A stretch of DNA of 9,695 bases from an uncultured Collinsella sp. (GCA_902490445.1 CABUDZ010000080.1:1-9695); one strand, 5' to 3'. Positions 1 to 7,670 are shown, counted from the stretch's first letter. Numbers and translations are program-made. Notes: generated from the sequence alone by a model not told the origin.

Positions 1-63
1 CAACACCGCTGAACGGTAGTCAATAAATAAATTCAGCCCAGTAACCCTGCGGCGGTAAACGAA

Positions 64-156
64 GGAAGCCCCGTCCCCCGGAGCTGATTCCGTCGCGCGA
101 CTTCTGGCAAAGCCAGGTGAGCGCGAGGGAAACAGCGTAGGGGAAACGGGGCCTCC
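64..156. other. Self-complementary, possibly structured RNA element in the left-edge intergenic region
   Basis: This gene-free stretch folds on paper into a branched structure. The outer stem pairs GCCCCGT (68-74) with ACGGGGC (146-152). It continues inward as CCCC (75-78) with GGGG (140-143), leaving an AA bulge (144-145). It continues outward as GGA (64-66) with TCC (154-156). Inside are two hairpins: CGGA (79-82) with TCCG (89-92), and a longer one in which TCGCGC (93-98) pairs with GCGCGA (121-126), followed by an asymmetric internal loop and CTGGC-AAA-GCCAG (104-116). The pairing works on either strand, so orientation is undecided. On the minus strand it lies 3' of fba and 5' of whatever gene is to the left. 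I do not recognise a known riboswitch, RNase P, SRP, tmRNA or 6S core. No clear U-tract follows it, so it is not a simple terminator. Confidence 0.4.
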
Positions 157-177
157 GGCGGGAAGTTAAACCGCTAC

Positions 178-1044
178 TTACGCCTTGTTGACGGAGCCAA
201 ACTCCTCCATGAGCTCCTTGGTGCGGGCAACGATGTTGTCGCGACCAGGCTTGAGGAGCTTGCGGGGGTCAAAGCCCTTGCCCTGCTGATCCTTGCCAGC
301 CTCGATGTACTCGCGAACGCCCTTGGCGAAGACGAGCTGCAGGTCGGTGTTGACGTTGATCTTGGAGATACCCAGGGAGATGGCCTTCTTGATCTGATCC
401 TCGGGGATGCCGGTGCCACCGTGCAGGACGAGGGGCAGGTCGCCGGTCTGAGCCTTGATCTCGCCCAGACGCTCGAAGGAAAGGCCAGCCCAGTCGGCAG
501 GGTACACGCCGTGGATGTTGCCGATACCGCAGGCGAGGAAGTCGACGCCCAGGTCAGCAATCTGCTTGCACTCAGCAGGATCAGCGAGCTCGCCGCTGGA
601 GGTCACGCCGTCCTCGGTGCCGCCGATGCCGCCGACCTCGGCCTCGATGGACATGCCCTTGGAGTGGGCAAGCTCAACGAGCTCCTTGGTGCGGTCGAGG
701 TTAAGCTGGAAGGTCTCCTCGTGAGAGCCGTCATACATGATGGACGTGAAGCCGGCCTCGATGCACTTGAAGCAGTCCTCGTAAGAACCGTGATCGAGGT
801 GAAGGGCGACGGGAACGGTAACGCCCGTGGCCTCGACGGCAGCCTTGACCATGTCGGCGCAGACCTTGAAACCACCCATCCACTTGGCGGCACCAGCGGT
901 GCACTGAAGGATCAGCGGAGACTTGGCCTCCTCGGCGGCCTGGAGAATAGCCAGGGTCCACTCGAGGTTGTTGGTGTTGAAGGCACCGAGACCGTACTTG
1001 CCGGCCTCGGCCTTCTTGAGCATGTCTGCTGCGTTGACGAGCAT
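178..1044 (-). CDS. fba: Class II fructose-1,6-bisphosphate aldolase
   Basis: This 288-residue protein is a zinc-dependent cytosolic aldolase that splits fructose 1,6-bisphosphate reversibly into dihydroxyacetone phosphate and glyceraldehyde 3-phosphate in glycolysis and gluconeogenesis. It aligns by eye end to end with Bacillus FbaA, including the closing EFGSxNxA-like tail. The LHLDHGS segment (81-87) supplies the catalytic Asp84 and zinc ligand His85. EAEVGG (134-139), GNIHG with His178, and LHGGTG with His208 supply the other metal-site and phosphate-loop elements, and VNTDL (231-235) is the usual phosphate-binding strand. A longer reading frame opens at 1140, but the ATG at 1044 is chosen because AGGAGG lies 8 nt upstream and the family N-terminus begins there. 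The gene has its own promoter region and appears monocistronic within the window. A tagatose-bisphosphate aldolase is the main alternative; the FbaA-like sequence favours fructose bisphosphate. Confidence 0.96.
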   Translation of the reverse strand: MLVNAADMLKKAEAGKYGLGAFNTNNLEWTLAILQAAEEAKSPLILQCTAGAAKWMGGFKVCADMVKAAVEATGVTVPVALHLDHGSYEDCFKCIEAGFTSIMYDGSHEETFQLNLDRTKELVELAHSKGMSIEAEVGGIGGTEDGVTSSGELADPAECKQIADLGVDFLACGIGNIHGVYPADWAGLSFERLGEIKAQTGDLPLVLHGGTGIPEDQIKKAISLGISKINVNTDLQLVFAKGVREYIEAGKDQQGKGFDPRKLLKPGRDNIVARTKELMEEFGSVNKA

Positions 1045-1052
1045 AAAAGAAA

Positions 1053-1058
1053 CCTCCT
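1053..1058 (-). promoter_or_regulatory. Ribosome-binding site of fba
   Basis: A perfect AGGAGG on the minus strand lies 8 nt before the ATG at 1044. It settles the start in favour of a 288-residue protein over the in-frame extension that opens at 1140. Confidence 0.9.
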
Positions 1059-1084
1059 GTAAGGTTGCTCCGATAACGCCTGAG

Positions 1085-1112
1085 ATTTTACCACGGCGCA
1101 CCCGAGCATAAA
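1085..1112 (-). promoter_or_regulatory. Probable fba promoter
   Basis: On the minus strand a TAAAAT -10 box (1085-1090) follows a weak TTTATG -35-like hexamer (1107-1112) with a 16-bp spacer. This predicts a transcript start near 1078 and a leader of about 34 nt carrying the AGGAGG site. The -10 is good and the -35 is poor, so a helper factor or a different -35 is possible. No other convincing sigma-70-type pair was seen between fba and the upstream hydrolase gene. Confidence 0.45.
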
Positions 1113-1114
1113 CG

Positions 1115-1130
1115 TTCGTTTGTTCACGAA
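1115..1130. repeat. Short inverted repeat just upstream of the fba promoter
   Basis: TTCGT (1115-1119) and ACGAA (1126-1130) form a 16-bp dyad directly upstream of the proposed fba -35 box. Its size and position would suit a transcription-factor site, but arms this short can arise by chance. Confidence 0.25.
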
Positions 1131-1238
1131 TATCGTCCAAACAGACTTTTTTGACCGTTTGCCCTACGGAATCGGCCCGTTGGGGAAAAATAGCTTGACG
1201 TTTGGACGCTTCTCGTGCTTCAAAAGCCGACTATTAAG

Positions 1239-1922
1239 CTACATCTGCATGAAAGGGTTCTGCATGAGCTCGCGTGCCATGGTGGTCGAATCGCCATGGC
1301 CGGTTAGGCAAACGGTATCGGGTGGGAGAAGCCGGGCGAGCTTGGAGAGCGAGCGCAGAATCGCTGCCTCGTCGCCACCGGCAAGATCGGTGCGGCCGTG
1401 GCTGCCCGGGAATAGCGTGTCGCCCACAAAGGCAATGTTCCCCTGCTCGGTGGCAGCAAACAAGACGATACCGCCCGGCGTATGCCCGGGTGTCTCGATC
1501 ACCTGCAGGCAGATATCGCCCACCTCGATAGCATCGCCCTCGGCGAGCAGGCACGTCGGCTCACCCGGATCGGGCGTCTCGATACCCCACATGGCGCGCT
1601 GCTCCTCGATATTTGCGCGAGGTACCGTCACGTCCTTAGCGCACAACTCATATAATGCGCCGTTGCCAATGACAGCTCGAACCCCGGCAACACCACCAAC
1701 ATGGTCGGCATGGCCATGAGTGCATACGGCGCCAAGCACGCGTACGCCGGGATGCTCGGCTCGAATATGCTCCACCAGGCGCTCGCCTTCCCATGCGGGG
1801 TCGATAATCACGCACTCATTGTCCGAAATAACAGCATAGCTATTGGTCTGAATGGGACCGTTTACGAGCGTCTCGATCTCGACCGATCCCTTGGGAGTTA
1901 AATCCAAGGGCACAGCACTCAT
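1239..1922 (-). CDS. Metallo-beta-lactamase-fold hydrolase, glyoxalase II-like
   Basis: This 227-residue cytosolic protein belongs to the glyoxalase II-like branch of the metallo-beta-lactamase superfamily. The full metal-ligand set is present: THGHADH (His69, His71, Asp73, His74), TPGHTPG (His147), GDTLF (Asp168) and TGHG (His209), plus the GRTDL segment (176-180) typical of YcbL/YqgX-like proteins. Such proteins are binuclear hydrolases, often of thioesters such as acylated thiols, but the substrate here cannot be read from sequence. Length is near the family norm of about 205-230 residues. The ATG is supported by GAGGAG 6 nt upstream. The gene follows rel on the same strand, as a related hydrolase does in many Firmicutes, but a strong terminator separates the two. 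No convincing terminator was found downstream, before fba. Confidence 0.9.
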   Translation of the reverse strand: MSAVPLDLTPKGSVEIETLVNGPIQTNSYAVISDNECVIIDPAWEGERLVEHIRAEHPGVRVLGAVCTHGHADHVGGVAGVRAVIGNGALYELCAKDVTVPRANIEEQRAMWGIETPDPGEPTCLLAEGDAIEVGDICLQVIETPGHTPGGIVLFAATEQGNIAFVGDTLFPGSHGRTDLAGGDEAAILRSLSKLARLLPPDTVCLTGHGDSTTMARELMQNPFMQM

Positions 1923-1937
1923 GTTCCTCTCCTCTCT

Positions 1938-1970
1938 ATAAAACTCGAGGCATCAAACGATGCCTCGAGT
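1938..1970 (-). terminator. Intrinsic terminator after rel
   Basis: On the minus strand a perfect 12-bp stem (arms 1959-1970 and 1943-1954, core CTCGAGGCATC) with a GTTT loop runs into TTTTAT. It lies 36 bp past the rel stop codon, and its U-tract abuts the Shine-Dalgarno region of the hydrolase gene. The T-run occurs on the minus strand only, so it acts on rel transcripts. It could also act as an attenuator for the hydrolase gene. Confidence 0.9.
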
Positions 1971-2006
1971 GTAGCGAATATCGATAATGTGACACGTTCG
2001 TCGCAA

Positions 2007-4367
2007 CTAAACGCGGCGCTTAAGCTGAGCCCCACCCTCACCAGGCATCAAACGGCGTGCGTCATAGACCGAGTCAACGCTGCTGATGGAAGCCAGCAGC
2101 GGATCCAGACCGCTCGCGTCCGAGATCTCGACCATAAAGCGCAGGGTTGCAATGCCCTCGCGGTTGGTCGACGTGGCGGCGGAAAGGATATTGCCGCCCG
2201 CATCGCCAATGGCAATGGTGACATCCTTGAGCAGGCCCATGCGGTCCAGGCACTCGACCACGATCTCGACCTGGAAGAGGGTGTCGGCAGCGCCGTCCCA
2301 CTCCACTTCGATCATGCGCTCGGGATGCTCCATAAGACCCTTGACGTTGGGGCAATTGGCGCGATGCACCGAAACGCCACGACCGCGCGTGATGAAGCCG
2401 ACGATGTCGTCGCCCGTCACGGGGTTGCAGCAATGAGCCAGACGGACCAGCAGGCCGCTGTTGCTCTCGCCTTTGACGATAATGCCGTTACTGGCGCTCT
2501 TGCCGCGCTTTTGCGGCTTGCGGTTGGAGCCGCGAGCGGGCTGCTTCACGACCTCGGCGATAGCCTCGGCCTTGGTGAGCTGTTCCTCGGGCTTGGGGTC
2601 CAAGATTTGCTCGACTTTGTTGCCCACGGCACGCGGGGCGACTTTGCCCGCCCCAACGGCTGCGAACAGGTCCTCGAGCTGCTTGAAGTTAAACTGCTCC
2701 GCCACGGCATTGAGCGCACGCGTCGAACGCGGCGTAGAAATGCCATATCCGCGCTTGCGCAGGTCCTTGGCCAGCATATCGCGGCCGGCGGCAGCGTCGT
2801 CGTCCTTAGTCGCGGCGGCAAAGTAGCGACGGATCTTGGACTTGGCCGAAGGCGTCTTGACGATCTTGAGCCAATCACGCGACGGCTTGGAACTCTTGTT
2901 AGTCAGGATTTCAACGCGGTCACCCGTCTTGATCTCGTGCGTAAGCGGCGCCACCGCACCGTTGATCTTGGCGCCGACGCAGTGGTTGCCGACCTCGGTA
3001 TGAACGGCGTAGGCAAAGTCGAGCGGTGTAGAGCCGGCACGAAGCGCCATGACCTCGCCCTTGGGCGTAAAGACAAAAATCTCCTGGTCAAACAAGTCGA
3101 CCTTCAGCGAGTGCAGGTATTCCTTGGCATCGGTGATCTCGTCAGACGCCGCCCAGTCGAGTGAGTGTTTGAGCCAGTTAATCTGGTCGTCCAGACGCTG
3201 CGCATCGTTGGTCTTGGAGGCAGACGATCCGCCCGACTTCTTGTACAGCCAGTGGGCGGCAATGCCGTACTCGGCCTGCTCATGCATCTCGTAGGTTCGA
3301 ATCTGAATCTCGAGCGGACGAGCCGTGGGGCCAATAACCGTCGTGTGGAGCGACTGGTAGTTATTGACCTTGGGCATGGCGATGTAGTCTTTAAAGCGAC
3401 CGGGCATGGGGTGCCACAGCGTATGCACCGCGCCGAGCGTGGAGTAGCAATCGCGCACCGAATGGGTAATAACGCGCAGCGCCACCAGGTCGTAGATCTC
3501 GGAGAACTCCTTGCCCTTGCGCTTCATCTTTTGGTAGATGGACCAATAGTGCTTGGAGCGGCCATTAATCTGGAAGCCCTCCAGGCCAATGCGGTTGAGC
3601 TCGTCGGTGAGCGTCTTGATAGTCTCGGCCAGATAGCGCTCGCGAACCTCACGCGACTCTGCCACCATGCGCGCGATGCGCTGGTAGGCGTCGGGCTCCA
3701 AATAGAAGAAGGACAGATCCTCGAGCTCCCACTTAATAGAGCTCATGCCCAGGCGGTCGGCCAGGGGCGCGTACACGTCCATAGTCTCGCGTGCCTTAAA
3801 CAGGCGACGGTCCTCGCGCAGGGCGGCGAGCGTGCGCATATTATGCAGGCGGTCGGCGAGTTTGACGATGATGACGCGAATGTCCTTGGACATGGCAAGG
3901 AACATCTTGCGCAGCGTGAGCGCCTGCTTCTCGTCCATGCTGTCAACTTCGATGTTGGTGAGCTTGGTCACGCCGTCGACGAGCTCGGCAACGGTTTCGC
4001 CAAACAGGCCGGAAACATCGGCGAGCGAGGTCTCGGTGTCCTCGACGGTATCGTGCAGCAGCGCGGCGCACACCACATCGCAGTCCATCTTGAGATCGGC
4101 CAAAATGATGGCCACCTCGACGGGATGGTTGATGTACATCTCACCCGAGCGCCGCTTTTGGTTGCAATGCTTCTCGGCAGCAAAGCAGTAGGCCTGCTCC
4201 ACCCTGGAGAAGTCATCCTCATTCATATATTTGAGGCACAGACGCTCCAGCTTGTCGTAGCTGTCCGCCATAATCTCGGGCGGCAGCTCATCGGCATGCT
4301 TATAGTGCTCCATCTCCGAAAACGGCTGGAGGGTGGAATCATGGGCGGTACGGGCTGCGGCATCCAT
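2007..4367 (-). CDS. rel: Bifunctional (p)ppGpp synthetase/hydrolase (RelA/SpoT homologue)
   Basis: This 786-residue stringent-response enzyme makes pppGpp/ppGpp from ATP and GTP/GDP and hydrolyses them again. The N-terminal HD hydrolase domain (about 55-205) keeps His81, HD (105-106), ED (109-110) and ADRLHN (171-176). The synthetase domain (about 265-375) keeps RSKHYWSIYQKM, Asp293 in IYDLVALRV, YQSLHT and LEIQIRT with Glu353. RFKD (324-327) is the RXKD signature of bifunctional enzymes, in contrast to the EXDD of synthetase-only RelA. A TGS domain (about 428-490), a conserved Cys/His region (Cys646, Cys647, His668, Cys672) and a C-terminal ACT domain (about 697-772) make it full length. 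The start codon has AAGGGGA about 7 nt upstream. It begins 15 nt after recJ, so the two are almost certainly co-transcribed. Nothing is truncated. Confidence 0.97.
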   Translation of the reverse strand: MDAAARTAHDSTLQPFSEMEHYKHADELPPEIMADSYDKLERLCLKYMNEDDFSRVEQAYCFAAEKHCNQKRRSGEMYINHPVEVAIILADLKMDCDVVCAALLHDTVEDTETSLADVSGLFGETVAELVDGVTKLTNIEVDSMDEKQALTLRKMFLAMSKDIRVIIVKLADRLHNMRTLAALREDRRLFKARETMDVYAPLADRLGMSSIKWELEDLSFFYLEPDAYQRIARMVAESREVRERYLAETIKTLTDELNRIGLEGFQINGRSKHYWSIYQKMKRKGKEFSEIYDLVALRVITHSVRDCYSTLGAVHTLWHPMPGRFKDYIAMPKVNNYQSLHTTVIGPTARPLEIQIRTYEMHEQAEYGIAAHWLYKKSGGSSASKTNDAQRLDDQINWLKHSLDWAASDEITDAKEYLHSLKVDLFDQEIFVFTPKGEVMALRAGSTPLDFAYAVHTEVGNHCVGAKINGAVAPLTHEIKTGDRVEILTNKSSKPSRDWLKIVKTPSAKSKIRRYFAAATKDDDAAAGRDMLAKDLRKRGYGISTPRSTRALNAVAEQFNFKQLEDLFAAVGAGKVAPRAVGNKVEQILDPKPEEQLTKAEAIAEVVKQPARGSNRKPQKRGKSASNGIIVKGESNSGLLVRLAHCCNPVTGDDIVGFITRGRGVSVHRANCPNVKGLMEHPERMIEVEWDGAADTLFQVEIVVECLDRMGLLKDVTIAIGDAGGNILSAATSTNREGIATLRFMVEISDASGLDPLLASISSVDSVYDARRLMPGEGGAQLKRRV

Positions 4368-4382
4368 CGAGGTCCCCTTCCC

Positions 4383-7300
4383 CTATGCCCGCGGTACGAT
4401 CGGGCGGTTAACTTTGGCTAGCATATCAGAAGCGCACGAATCGAGCGCCCAGCTCCGGAAAGCCGAAAACTCCATGCGCGAGCGCAAGCCCTCCAAATAG
4501 CGAATTGACCTGCTCAATTGCACGCGGCCGGGGTTTTCGGCCATCGCGATGCGACGAGCGTCGTCAAACCCCGAAACTCGACAGAAACCAAGCTCTTCGA
4601 AGATTCCCAGGCCGCTTTCCACCGAACGCTCGTCGACCGGCGTGCGAGCATCGATGGCAAGGCACATCTGCGCGATGTCGATATCGCTCGCGCTAAAGGA
4701 ATCGTCCCCGGTTTTGCCGCGGTTGGAGCGCCACATGGTCTGCAGCGCGCGATAGAGCGTGACGAGCTCGTCGCGCTCGGGCGCATAGCAGTCGAGCAGG
4801 CGCTCGTTAATGCGGGCGTCGCGCGACGAATAGAGCAGATGGATCACGGCGGGCTGGCCATCGCGGCCGGCACGTCCGCTCATCTGGTTGAACTCGATGG
4901 CGCCAAACGGCATGTGGTAGAGCACGACATGGCGGATATCGGGCAGGTTGACACCCTCACCAAAGGCGGAGGTCGAAACGATGCAACTGAGGCTTCCGTC
5001 TCGGAATGCTTCCTCCACGCGACGGCGATCGGAACGCGCAAGCCCCGCGTTATAGAACGCGATATGGGTTGCGCAATCGGGCACACGCTTGCGCAACGTC
5101 TTGGCGAGCGCCACGGACTGGTCGCGCGAATTGACATAAATGACGGTCTTCTCCCCCGTCGCCACGATCGACACCAAACGGTTCTCGCGGCTCGCAAGGT
5201 CGCGGTCGTCCTCGAGCTGCAGGTTCTCGCGCACCGTCTCGTCGACCACCGTGCGAGTGATCGGCAACATGCGGGCAAGCTCGGCCACGACCGGAGCCGT
5301 CGCGGTGGCCGTCGCAGCCATAACGACCGGGTCGCCCAGGGCTTTGAGGATATCGGGCATGTCAAGATAGGCGCTACGGTCGCCGCCCTTGGCAAGGCCG
5401 GCGTGGTGCGCCTCATCGATAACGACAAAGCCGATGCGGCCCGAACGCGCGAAACGGTCACGGTGGATAGACAGGAACTCGGGCGTCGTGAGCACGATAC
5501 CGGTGCGGCCCGAAGCTAGACCGGCGAACACGTCATCGCGTGCGGCCTCCACGGTCTCGCCGGTCAGCACGCCAACGCCAATGCCAAGCGCTGCCATCGT
5601 CGACGAGAGGTGATAGGCCTGGTCGGCAACGAGCGCACGCAGCGGATAGACAAAGATGCTCGAACGTCCGCGAAGCACCGCCTCACGCGCGGCATGCACA
5701 TGGAAGATGAGCGACTTGCCGCGCCCCGTTCCCATAACGGCCAGAACACTTTGGTGATCGGCCAGGGCGTCGAGCGCCTCGACCTGCGCGCGGTGCGGCT
5801 GGTTCGAGCCGATAAAGCTATGGATAAGCGAGCGCGTGAGCTCGGTATAGGAAAGCTGGGCGAGCGTCTCGCGCTTACGAGACTCCAGGCGCAGGCCGGA
5901 ATCCGCCGGCTGCACGCCACGACGAAGCTCGCATGCCGGATCGTCGACGCTGGGCAGCGTGGTATCGCGGACCAGAACATCCTTGATCATGAGCTTGGGC
6001 TTCACACGTCCCTGCCAATGCTCGGCCACGGCCTCGAACACCAAGTCGACGGCGCTGTCGCAATTGATGAGCCTATCGATCTGCGGCACGCGGAACATGA
6101 TGGCCGGCACGCTCGCGGCGCCATCGGTCGCCACAAAGCGCATGTGCTCGCCGGTTTTGCCCACTACGGCGCGATCGCACATCGTCACGCCCTCGGCGGC
6201 CAGCAGCGGCACCTTGTTGCCCTGGCCAAACGGCTCAAGACGGGAAATCTGCTCTATAGTCTCAATATTCAGCTCGGAAAGGTCGACCGTGGCGGCAACC
6301 TCGTCGATGTCTTCAAAGTCCTCGGCGGGAATCTCCGATAGCACGGCGGAAAGGCGACGACGGAATTCATCGAGTTTGGATGCCTCGATGGTCACACCCA
6401 CCGCACCGGCATGTCCGCCGCGACGAATCAGCAGGTCGGAACAGCGCTCGACGGCGTCAAACAGGTTAACTTTGCCCACCGAGCGACCAGAGCCGCGCGC
6501 GATACCGTCCTCGATCGAGAACAGCAGCGCCGGTACGTGATAGCGGTTGGTCAGACGGCTTGCCACGATGCCCTTGACACCCTCGTGCCAGCCTTCGCCG
6601 CCCACGACGATCGCGCGTCCGCCGTCATAGGTCTCCTCGACCTTTGCCATGGCATCGCGCGTGAGCTCCGCCTCGATCTCACGGCGCTGGCGGTTGATTT
6701 CCTCGAGCTCAGCCGCCAGCGCGCTTGCTTCGATGGGATTGTGGGCAAGCAGCAGGTCGAGCGCCAGCTTGGGATCGGCCATGCGACCGGCAGCGTTTAA
6801 GCGGGGAATGAGCGAGAATGACAGGCCATCCGCCGTAATGCTAGAGAGGTCGGCCTTGGCGAGCGCTGCCAGTGCGATGTAGCCGGGACGAGCCGTCACG
6901 CGCATCTGCTGGATGCCCTCGGCGACCAGTGCGCGGTTCTCGGGCGTGAGCGGCATCATGTCGGACACGGTGCCCAGCGCCGCGACCTCGATTAGCGAAC
7001 GCCAATACGACGGCTTGCCCAGGCGCTCACCCAGGACTTGCACCAGCTTGAGCGCCACACCAGCACCGGCAAGCTCGCGCGAGGGGCCCTCGTCTTCGAG
7101 CTTGGGGTCGGTCAGGGGCACACCCTGCGGCACCTGGTCGGAGGGCTCGTGATGGTCCGTGACCACCAAATCGATCCCCAGGCTCTCCAGATAGGAAACC
7201 TCTTCCTTGGCGGCAATGCCGTTATCGACGGTCACGATCAGCTGGGGGCGAGCGAGCTCGTTAACGCGGTCGAGTGCCGCGCGCGAAAGACCGTAGCCCT

Positions 7301-7670
7301 CATCAAAGCGATGCGGAATAAACGGCGTGACATCGGCGCCAAACGTGCGCAGCGCCTCGGTCAACAGACAGGTCGACGTAATACCGTCAACGTCAAAATC
7401 GCCAAAGACTGCAATGTGCTCGTGGTTGTGAATAGCACGCTCGACGCGGTCGGCAACGACCGACATGCCCGGGATAATGAGTGGGTCGGCCCAGTCGCGA
7501 TCGAGCGAAGGCGTCAAAAACAATTGGCCCTCTTTGATGGAGCCAATGCCGTGCGCGACCATAATGCGCGCCACCAGCCCGGGAATGCCCAGACCAGCCG
7601 AAAGCTCCTTTTCGAGCTCGGGGTTTTGCTGAGCGACCGCCCAGCGATGCGTCGTCTTAAGCGATGACAT
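4383..7670 (-). CDS. recJ: RecJ single-strand exonuclease fused to a RecQ-like DEAH helicase
   Basis: This 1095-residue protein is almost twice the usual RecJ length. Residues 1-570 are a complete RecJ, a 5'-3' single-strand DNA exonuclease of recombination and repair: FGDFDVDG (89-96), VDNG (148-151), the DHH triad (172-174), Asp237 in GTVSDMMP, RLNAAGRM (290-297), the DHHA1 RGGHAG (417-422) and an OB-like region (about 460-570). Residues 600-1095 form a superfamily-2 helicase: Walker A GTGRGKS (647-653), PLRAL (676-680), DEAH (752-755), TATAT (787-791), AFGEGVNLPD (902-911) and QMSGRAGRDG (929-938). These motifs are RecQ-like, but the RecQ zinc-finger cysteine pattern and an HRDC domain are not evident, and the loop after DEAH lacks the RecQ tryptophan. 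The ATG at 7670 matches RecJ N-termini; an in-frame GTG at 7715 would add 15 unrelated residues and has no clear ribosome-binding site. rel follows 15 nt downstream. Confidence 0.94.
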   Translation of the reverse strand: MSSLKTTHRWAVAQQNPELEKELSAGLGIPGLVARIMVAHGIGSIKEGQLFLTPSLDRDWADPLIIPGMSVVADRVERAIHNHEHIAVFGDFDVDGITSTCLLTEALRTFGADVTPFIPHRFDEGYGLSRAALDRVNELARPQLIVTVDNGIAAKEEVSYLESLGIDLVVTDHHEPSDQVPQGVPLTDPKLEDEGPSRELAGAGVALKLVQVLGERLGKPSYWRSLIEVAALGTVSDMMPLTPENRALVAEGIQQMRVTARPGYIALAALAKADLSSITADGLSFSLIPRLNAAGRMADPKLALDLLLAHNPIEASALAAELEEINRQRREIEAELTRDAMAKVEETYDGGRAIVVGGEGWHEGVKGIVASRLTNRYHVPALLFSIEDGIARGSGRSVGKVNLFDAVERCSDLLIRRGGHAGAVGVTIEASKLDEFRRRLSAVLSEIPAEDFEDIDEVAATVDLSELNIETIEQISRLEPFGQGNKVPLLAAEGVTMCDRAVVGKTGEHMRFVATDGAASVPAIMFRVPQIDRLINCDSAVDLVFEAVAEHWQGRVKPKLMIKDVLVRDTTLPSVDDPACELRRGVQPADSGLRLESRKRETLAQLSYTELTRSLIHSFIGSNQPHRAQVEALDALADHQSVLAVMGTGRGKSLIFHVHAAREAVLRGRSSIFVYPLRALVADQAYHLSSTMAALGIGVGVLTGETVEAARDDVFAGLASGRTGIVLTTPEFLSIHRDRFARSGRIGFVVIDEAHHAGLAKGGDRSAYLDMPDILKALGDPVVMAATATATAPVVAELARMLPITRTVVDETVRENLQLEDDRDLASRENRLVSIVATGEKTVIYVNSRDQSVALAKTLRKRVPDCATHIAFYNAGLARSDRRRVEEAFRDGSLSCIVSTSAFGEGVNLPDIRHVVLYHMPFGAIEFNQMSGRAGRDGQPAVIHLLYSSRDARINERLLDCYAPERDELVTLYRALQTMWRSNRGKTGDDSFSASDIDIAQMCLAIDARTPVDERSVESGLGIFEELGFCRVSGFDDARRIAMAENPGRVQLSRSIRYLEGLRSRMEFSAFRSWALDSCASDMLAKVNRPIVPRA

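Noticed and set aside
64..156. TPP or cobalamin riboswitch, suggested by CAGCGTAGGGG and by GAGGGAA
   Set aside because: The remaining invariant elements (for TPP the CTGAGA and ACCTGATCTGG regions; for cobalamin the CCCGCAACTGT box) are absent on both strands, so the partial similarity is probably chance.
421..1062. 213-codon plus-strand frame antisense to fba
   Set aside because: It overlaps a clearly functional aldolase gene for nearly its entire length and reads as low-complexity reverse-frame sequence.
1045..1140. Thirty-two-codon N-terminal extension of the aldolase frame
   Set aside because: The extension crosses the probable promoter and leader. The strong AGGAGG precedes the internal ATG, where class II aldolases normally begin.
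1140..1200. Possible terminator of the hydrolase gene near the T-run in the gap before fba
   Set aside because: The T-run read on the minus strand is not preceded by a stable stem. The nearby imperfect hairpin (ACGG with CCGT) comes after the T-run and is followed by an A-run.
1989..4421. Two long plus-strand open frames (391 and 418 codons) nearly covering the antisense of rel
   Set aside because: They are exact antisense shadows of a gene with complete RelA/SpoT motifs. Their composition (rich in Val, Leu, Gly, His, Arg) is typical of the reverse frame of GC-rich coding sequence, and no family motif is visible.
4518..6341. Long plus-strand frames antisense to recJ
   Set aside because: They lie wholly inside recJ, which shows intact catalytic motifs across the span. 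The antisense products show no recognisable domain and no credible ribosome-binding site was noted.
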